A DNA stretch of 19,534 nt from an uncultured bacterium. GTDB taxonomy: Bacteria; Desulfobacterota; Desulfobulbia; Desulfobulbales; Desulfobulbaceae. The translations under genes and the position numbers were made by a program. The stretch covers positions 1 to 19,534 of the forward strand of contig CAITZN010000184.1 in assembly GCA_903896915.1 (NCBI GenBank). Direction: 5' to 3'. Within the stretch, counting starts at the first letter, position 1. The number at the start of each line of letters is the position of its first letter. This document shows, piece by piece, positions 15,336 through 19,534 of the stretch. Under the pieces are notes generated by a model. That model saw nothing but the letters and a program-made list of their open reading frames with translations. It had not been told where the DNA came from and searched no databases.

Positions 15336-17102
15336 ATGACAACGAAAAGTCTTACCTCAGCAATTGCGCTGAATGCACGTCTTGTTGCGAGTGGGATTGG
15401 CTACCTGCTTGTCAACCGTTATACCGCCTTTCTTCTGGGGGTGTTTGCGTACTCTTTGCTGATCAATCTCCAAGGGGGACCTGGAGGAGTAGTGCTTTTC
15501 AAGGAGGGCATGGGGTTTATATTTAACAAGCAATATCTTGAACTGACATTGTTGTTTTATTTGTATTGCTATTTCAACATGATTTTGCGGCCGTCCCGTT
15601 GGCAGGCGCTGTTGGCAGCCGCCCCTCTTTTTTTTGCATATCTGGGTCAGGATATTTATTACCTGATGTACAGTAATGTGTTTCGTTTTACAGAACTGTC
15701 AGAAATACCTGAACTGCTCACGGTTCTTTCGATCCCTGTCATACTGTTGCTCTTCATCACGGTCGTTGTCCCCCTTGTTTATTTTCTCTGGTCTGTTCAT
15801 TACCGGAAATTTGTGGCCATTGTGATCGGCATACTCCCCCTGTCATTGCTGATTGGCGCAGCCGAATTCTATCCTCAGCGCTACATCACTTCTTTCTGTG
15901 CGGTGGGTGAGGAGATCGTTGAGTGGTCCGATGCGGTCAGTGCGGAAAATAATGGCCGATTTATGATGGTGCTCTACCGGGAGGCTGAACGGAAGGTTTC
16001 GCTGGCAAAAACCGAGGCGTATCGAGACCGTCCCAAGTACGAGCAAAAGGCGCAAGAACTAGCCAGTTGGGTCAGCACCCACAGCAACAACCGCAATGTC
16101 CATCTGGTGGTGCTGGAAAGTTTCGTCGATCCGACCCTGTTTCAAGCTGCCACCATTACCAAGGATCCCTTTCATCCGAGTTTTAAAAAATTGTTCGGCA
16201 ACAAGATGGGTTTTTCCGTATCACCTGTTGTTGGTGGCGGGACATCACAGGCGGAATTTGAAGTTCTCTGCGGCGTTCCAGCTTTCCAGGAATTGGCAGG
16301 TGTTGAATTTAACAGTTTTACCGGTTCCCAAGCCTATTGCCTGCCTGGAACACTGCAGCTAGCCGGTTACCAGACCATGGCCAGCAACGCCTACAAACCC
16401 AGTTTTTTTAACACGCCCAAAGGCTATAAGGGTATGGGGTTTGCAAAGATGTATTTTCCCCGAGAGTATGTGAACGACAGCAGCAGTTACCTGACCGTAG
16501 GTGACACTGCCGGTGAAGATGGGTATATGTGGGACGGCACGTTATTTGCCGAGAATCTTGAATTCATTGCTCCACTTATCAAGGACAAATCCGGTCCTCC
16601 ATTGTTCAATTATGTGCTCACGATCTACGGTCATATGCCGCATATTCTCAACGAGCAGAAACGTCCGAAAGTGTTGAAAATGGTTTCTGCATACAAGGAC
16701 CAGCATCTGGAGATGTCGGCCAATCAGTTTTTTTATCGTTCCGAGGCAGTGGCCGAATATGTCAACCGTTTACTTGAAATCGACGAGAAAAGTCTGATTA
16801 TTCTAGTCAGTGACCATGTGCCCCCTGGAATATTTGGCCGGAAAAGTTACGAAAAGCTCCGATATCTCAACAACAAAGACGACAGTATCCACATGAACCG
16901 TATCATGGTAATTGAGGATGGCAAGGTGAAGAAGCTTGCCACTATCCATCATTACGACGTGCCGGCTATGGTGCTCAATTATGTCACCAAAGGAGCCTAT
17001 TGCAAAGAACGCTCCTGTGGCTTTACTGAAAACAAATTTTTAGATGACCGGATGAAGCGGCATGACGATTATATGCGACTGATGGCCCACGCCACCGATT
17101 GA
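15336..17102 (+). CDS. LtaS/OpgB-type membrane phosphotransferase (sulfatase fold)
   Basis: The 588-residue protein has an N-terminal membrane domain with about five hydrophobic helices (roughly 29-46, 66-84, 90-110, 127-152 and 158-176). An extracytoplasmic sulfatase/alkaline-phosphatase-fold domain follows (about 253-560). Predicted metal and catalytic residues are E261 in VVLESF, nucleophile T303 in GGGTSQAEFE, and D493-H494 in LVSDH; H433 in YGHMPH fits the substrate-binding His of LtaS. Relatives move phosphoglycerol or phosphoethanolamine from a phospholipid to a surface polymer or glycan. In a Gram-negative cell an OpgB-like or lipid-modifying role is likelier than lipoteichoic acid synthesis, but the acceptor is unknown. 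The start lacks a strong ribosome-binding site. A DNA-binding fusion protein follows 18 bases downstream. Confidence 0.87.
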   Translation: MTTKSLTSAIALNARLVASGIGYLLVNRYTAFLLGVFAYSLLINLQGGPGGVVLFKEGMGFIFNKQYLELTLLFYLYCYFNMILRPSRWQALLAAAPLFFAYLGQDIYYLMYSNVFRFTELSEIPELLTVLSIPVILLLFITVVVPLVYFLWSVHYRKFVAIVIGILPLSLLIGAAEFYPQRYITSFCAVGEEIVEWSDAVSAENNGRFMMVLYREAERKVSLAKTEAYRDRPKYEQKAQELASWVSTHSNNRNVHLVVLESFVDPTLFQAATITKDPFHPSFKKLFGNKMGFSVSPVVGGGTSQAEFEVLCGVPAFQELAGVEFNSFTGSQAYCLPGTLQLAGYQTMASNAYKPSFFNTPKGYKGMGFAKMYFPREYVNDSSSYLTVGDTAGEDGYMWDGTLFAENLEFIAPLIKDKSGPPLFNYVLTIYGHMPHILNEQKRPKVLKMVSAYKDQHLEMSANQFFYRSEAVAEYVNRLLEIDEKSLIILVSDHVPPGIFGRKSYEKLRYLNNKDDSIHMNRIMVIEDGKVKKLATIHHYDVPAMVLNYVTKGAYCKERSCGFTENKFLDDRMKRHDDYMRLMAHATD

Positions 17103-17120
17103 TTCCGGGAGATAACGACT

Positions 17121-18428
17121 ATGGACATTCTGAAAAAGAAACGGGTTTCATCAGGAATAACACAACTGGACAGCCTGTTGGGTGATCTCTATATCGGTGA
17201 TAATGTTTTATGGTATGAAGATGCCGGCAGTTTCTCTGCAGCCTTTTGCGTGAATTTCATCCGTGAGTCACTCGCGCATAAAAAACCAACGATCTATGTC
17301 AGTTTTGATCGTTCTCCAAAAAATGTTGTCGCTTTTCTCGGACCGCTTGCTGAAAGTCAGAATTTCACCATTCTCGATTGTTTTACCAACGGCAAGGGTG
17401 ACCGTTCCGAAGTCTTTAATAAGTTTTACGAAAAGGACGGCGCACAGTGGCCCCATCAGGTCATTAAGGTCAATGATCCGACCAATCCCGCCTTGGTGGG
17501 AGAGGCCATCTACGGCTTACACAGTAATCTGTCCGGAGATATCCGTTTTATCATGGACAGTCTTACTGGCATGCAGGACCTCTGGGGTGGCGAGGAACAG
17601 GTTTTGAAATTTTATGCCAGGACCTGCCCTCGATTGTATGAACTCGATACCATTGCCTACTGGGTCATCGAAAAAAGCGCTCACTCAAACCGTTTGAAGG
17701 CTAATATCAACAAAATTGCCCAAGTTGCTATCGACCTGTCCGTGAAAAATGGAAAACCGGCCCTCAAAATTCTGAAAGGAGAGAAGCGAAGTTCGAAATT
17801 TTTCAATGAACCACAAAACTTTTCCTGTGAAGATGCGGAGATTGTCTTTGAGTTGCACCGTCCCCTTCCCGGACGGTTCGATCTCGGTGCTAAAATAAAG
17901 GCAGTTCGTAAGAAACAGGGACTTTCCCAGAAAGAACTGGCCGAAATGACGGGGGTCACTCCCAGCAGTATTTCCCAGGTTGAAAAAAATCTCATTTATC
18001 CATCCTTACCGGCTTTGTTTCGCTTGGCTGAAAGTCTCTCCATCGAGGTCGGCTCTTTTTTTGATGGCTCTAACAACTTGCAAAATAAATGCGTTTATTG
18101 CGGCAATGAAGGGGTGAGTGCAACTTTTAACAAATTACCTAAGGATGCGGTCGATGGTTTGCAACTGCTACCTCCGGACATGAAGGATGCAGGTGTGGAG
18201 CCGTATTTTGTCAAGATCGAGCCGGGCAAAAAACTGGCGAATCATTTTTTCAGTCACAAAGGCGAAGAGATGGGTTATCTGCTGACCGGAAAACTTACCG
18301 TGCAGATCAATGAACAGACACAGGAAGTTGGGGTGGGAGACATTGTGTATTTGAAGAAAGACACCCCGGAACAATGGGAAAATACCGGTGAAATACCGGC
18401 AGAACTCCTATGGGTTAAAATAAAGTAA
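17121..18428 (+). CDS. Three-domain regulator: degenerate KaiC/RadA-like domain + XRE HTH + cupin
   Basis: The 435-residue protein has three parts. Residues 8-225 follow the KaiC/RAD55 pattern: SGITQLDSLLG (10-20), IYVSFDRSP (58-66) and a Walker B-like strand RFIMDS with D146. Where Walker A should have GxxGxGKT, it reads YEDAGSFSAAF (32-42), with no lysine or threonine, so ATP hydrolysis is doubtful. Residues about 253-310 are an XRE-type helix-turn-helix (LSQKELAEMTGVTPSSISQVE). Residues about 355-435 are a small cupin (SHKGEEMGYLLTGKLTV). H379 and E383 are kept, but the first motif-1 His is Phe and the motif-2 His is missing (TPEQWENTG), so ligand sensing seems likelier than metal catalysis. 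It probably regulates its own operon; the signal is unknown. GGGAG lies nine bases before the ATG. Confidence 0.85.
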   Translation: MDILKKKRVSSGITQLDSLLGDLYIGDNVLWYEDAGSFSAAFCVNFIRESLAHKKPTIYVSFDRSPKNVVAFLGPLAESQNFTILDCFTNGKGDRSEVFNKFYEKDGAQWPHQVIKVNDPTNPALVGEAIYGLHSNLSGDIRFIMDSLTGMQDLWGGEEQVLKFYARTCPRLYELDTIAYWVIEKSAHSNRLKANINKIAQVAIDLSVKNGKPALKILKGEKRSSKFFNEPQNFSCEDAEIVFELHRPLPGRFDLGAKIKAVRKKQGLSQKELAEMTGVTPSSISQVEKNLIYPSLPALFRLAESLSIEVGSFFDGSNNLQNKCVYCGNEGVSATFNKLPKDAVDGLQLLPPDMKDAGVEPYFVKIEPGKKLANHFFSHKGEEMGYLLTGKLTVQINEQTQEVGVGDIVYLKKDTPEQWENTGEIPAELLWVKIK

Positions 18429-18456
18429 CGCGTCCTGCGGTAGTACAATCTTTTGT

Positions 18457-18498
18457 AACCCCTTCCAGGCTGGATGGACTAGCCTGGAAGGGGTTTTT
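18457..18498 (+). terminator. Intrinsic terminator of the sulfatase-fold/regulator operon
   Basis: A 15-bp perfect stem, AACCCCTTCCAGGCT (18457-18471) with AGCCTGGAAGGGGTT (18481-18495), encloses a 9-base loop and is followed by a five-T run, then CA and more T. It lies 29 bases after the plus-strand stop. The minus-strand gene ends just beyond it, but in that direction no T run follows the stem. Confidence 0.92.
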
Positions 18499-18503
18499 CA
18501 TTT

Positions 18504-19534
18504 TTACATGGAAAGAATTTTCTTGGCGGTTTCGTCCTTAGCATCGGTGATATAGGTGATGCCGGTTTCTTGTGCTGTTTCTCGATTACCGGCAAACAGG
18601 TCGTTTCGGGTTATCTTGTTGAGTTGGAATTTCCTTGCTCCAGCCATCAATTGTTGCAGGCCGCAAGCCAGTTTATCCGCCATAGTCCACATGGCGATCG
18701 CCCCGTATGGAATATTCTTCATTTCATCCTTACCAACCTTCTTCTGGACATCGTAGTAGGAGGCGAAGATCTCTTCCGGGGTGCTGCCCATGGCGCTGAT
18801 ACTGGCTGGCAGTTTATCCCAATTGCCGTTGACCTTATCTTTTCGTTCCGGATGGATAGCACCTTCAATATTGGCGCCCAGGAATCCTGGGATCATGATG
18901 CCGCGGCCCATGCAGATCAACTTGGTGTAGGGGGCGCCCAGGGCGATCCCTTTGAAAATGCTGTCTTCCAGGGCAAAACCACCGGCAAAGGAAAGGTCAA
19001 CTACCCGTTTGCCCTGAGCGGCCAGGATACTAGCGTACTCATAGGCCTTGGAATGCAGGTTGATGGAGGGAACGCCCCAGCTTTGCATCATGTTCCAGGG
19101 GCTCATGCCGGTGCCGCCACCGGAACCGTCGATGGTAAGCAGGTCCAGTTTGGCTTCGGTGGCAAATTTGATTGCCATGGCCAGTTCTTCCATACCATAA
19201 GAACCGGTCTTCAGTGAGATGCGCTTGAAACCGATCTTGCGCAGGTAATCGACCGACTTCATGAAATCCTCTTGGACCAGTTCCACCGTGGAAAGGTTGG
19301 TGCCCCCCAGCCGACTGTGACGGGCAAAGGATTTGATTGCGCCTTTTTCATAAGCCATCTGCACTTCAGGCGAAGTCGGATCAGGATCAACGATATAACC
19401 ACGAACGGCGAGGACATCCAGGGGTGCAACGCCACCGCGACTATGCCCTGCCACAGCGGCGGCGACGGTCAAGGAACGCCGCGAAGCGCGCATCCGGGCG
19501 GCGTGATGGCGATCCTGGCAGATGCGTCGACGCG
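18504..19534 (-). CDS. Glutamate synthase-type FMN-binding domain protein, N-terminus outside window
   Basis: The frame is open to the right edge (the codons upstream of ATG 19493 read on as RICQDRHHAAR), so that Met is probably internal. The visible part is most of a glutamate synthase FMN/TIM-barrel domain. GGTNLSTVEL, ISLKTGSYG and the phosphate-binding DGSGGGTGMSP correspond to the GltB region that binds FMN and 2-oxoglutarate. IALGAPYTKLICMGRGIM matches the later barrel strands. The protein ends soon after the barrel, with no GltB GXGXG helix domain, as in the stand-alone FMN-binding glutamate synthase family common in anaerobes and archaea. These may make glutamate with separate partner subunits or serve another flavin reaction; the missing N-terminus would show any ferredoxin domain. 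Confidence 0.85.
   Translation of the reverse strand, partial: RRRICQDRHHAARMRASRRSLTVAAAVAGHSRGGVAPLDVLAVRGYIVDPDPTSPEVQMAYEKGAIKSFARHSRLGGTNLSTVELVQEDFMKSVDYLRKIGFKRISLKTGSYGMEELAMAIKFATEAKLDLLTIDGSGGGTGMSPWNMMQSWGVPSINLHSKAYEYASILAAQGKRVVDLSFAGGFALEDSIFKGIALGAPYTKLICMGRGIMIPGFLGANIEGAIHPERKDKVNGNWDKLPASISAMGSTPEEIFASYYDVQKKVGKDEMKNIPYGAIAMWTMADKLACGLQQLMAGARKFQLNKITRNDLFAGNRETAQETGITYITDAKDETAKKILSM

Noticed and set aside
19491..19493. ATG as the true start of the glutamate synthase-like protein
   Set aside because: The frame continues without a stop to the window edge, there is no ribosome-binding site, and the upstream codons look like coding sequence. The gene is therefore treated as partial.
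1..19534. CRISPR array, tRNA or rRNA genes, transposase or phage genes
   Set aside because: I looked for regularly spaced repeats, tRNA arm patterns, rRNA signatures and recombinase motifs and saw none.

Overview
The window reads as ordinary chromosomal DNA of a Gram-negative bacterium with roughly balanced base composition. It has densely packed housekeeping genes in short operons. My best guess is a sulfate-reducer-type Desulfobacterota (Desulfobulbaceae-like). The guess rests on the gene mix: an EF-G2-type factor, class I fructose-1,6-bisphosphatase, a stand-alone FMN glutamate-synthase domain protein and an outer-membrane-style cell plan. It is an inference, not proof. I see no rRNA, tRNA, insertion sequence, prophage or CRISPR array.

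Layout. 1-1876 (+): the C-terminal part of an EF-G2-like factor, overlapped by one base by a MogA/MoaB molybdopterin adenylyltransferase. A bidirectional terminator follows, shared with convergent purM (1993-3051, -). 3242-3442: a DUF2065 membrane peptide. 3443-3817: a 375-base gap with a good sigma70-type promoter ahead of a CorA-type Mg2+ channel (3818-4750) and a membrane-anchored DegS-like HtrA protease (4873-5958). 5982-7924 (-): a YgiM-like SH3/coiled-coil envelope protein and a CNNM/CorC-type CBS protein starting at TTG. 8080-10734 (+): pepA and class I fbp.

10735-13252 (+) is the best-resolved regulatory locus. A consensus-like promoter precedes a 30-codon leader peptide with seven Leu codons in ten. 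Next come mutually exclusive antiterminator and terminator hairpins, then 2-isopropylmalate synthase and a coupled creA. This is a complete leucine attenuator. 13363-15003 (-) encodes an AMP-forming acyl-CoA synthetase with a tandem 14-bp repeat over its ribosome-binding region.

15336-18428 (+) is the most unusual part. It is a two-gene operon: an LtaS/OpgB-type membrane sulfatase-fold phosphotransferase, followed by a protein fusing a KaiC/RadA-like domain without a Walker A lysine, an XRE helix-turn-helix and a cupin. A strong terminator closes it. The window ends inside a glutamate-synthase-type FMN domain protein on the minus strand (18504-19534).
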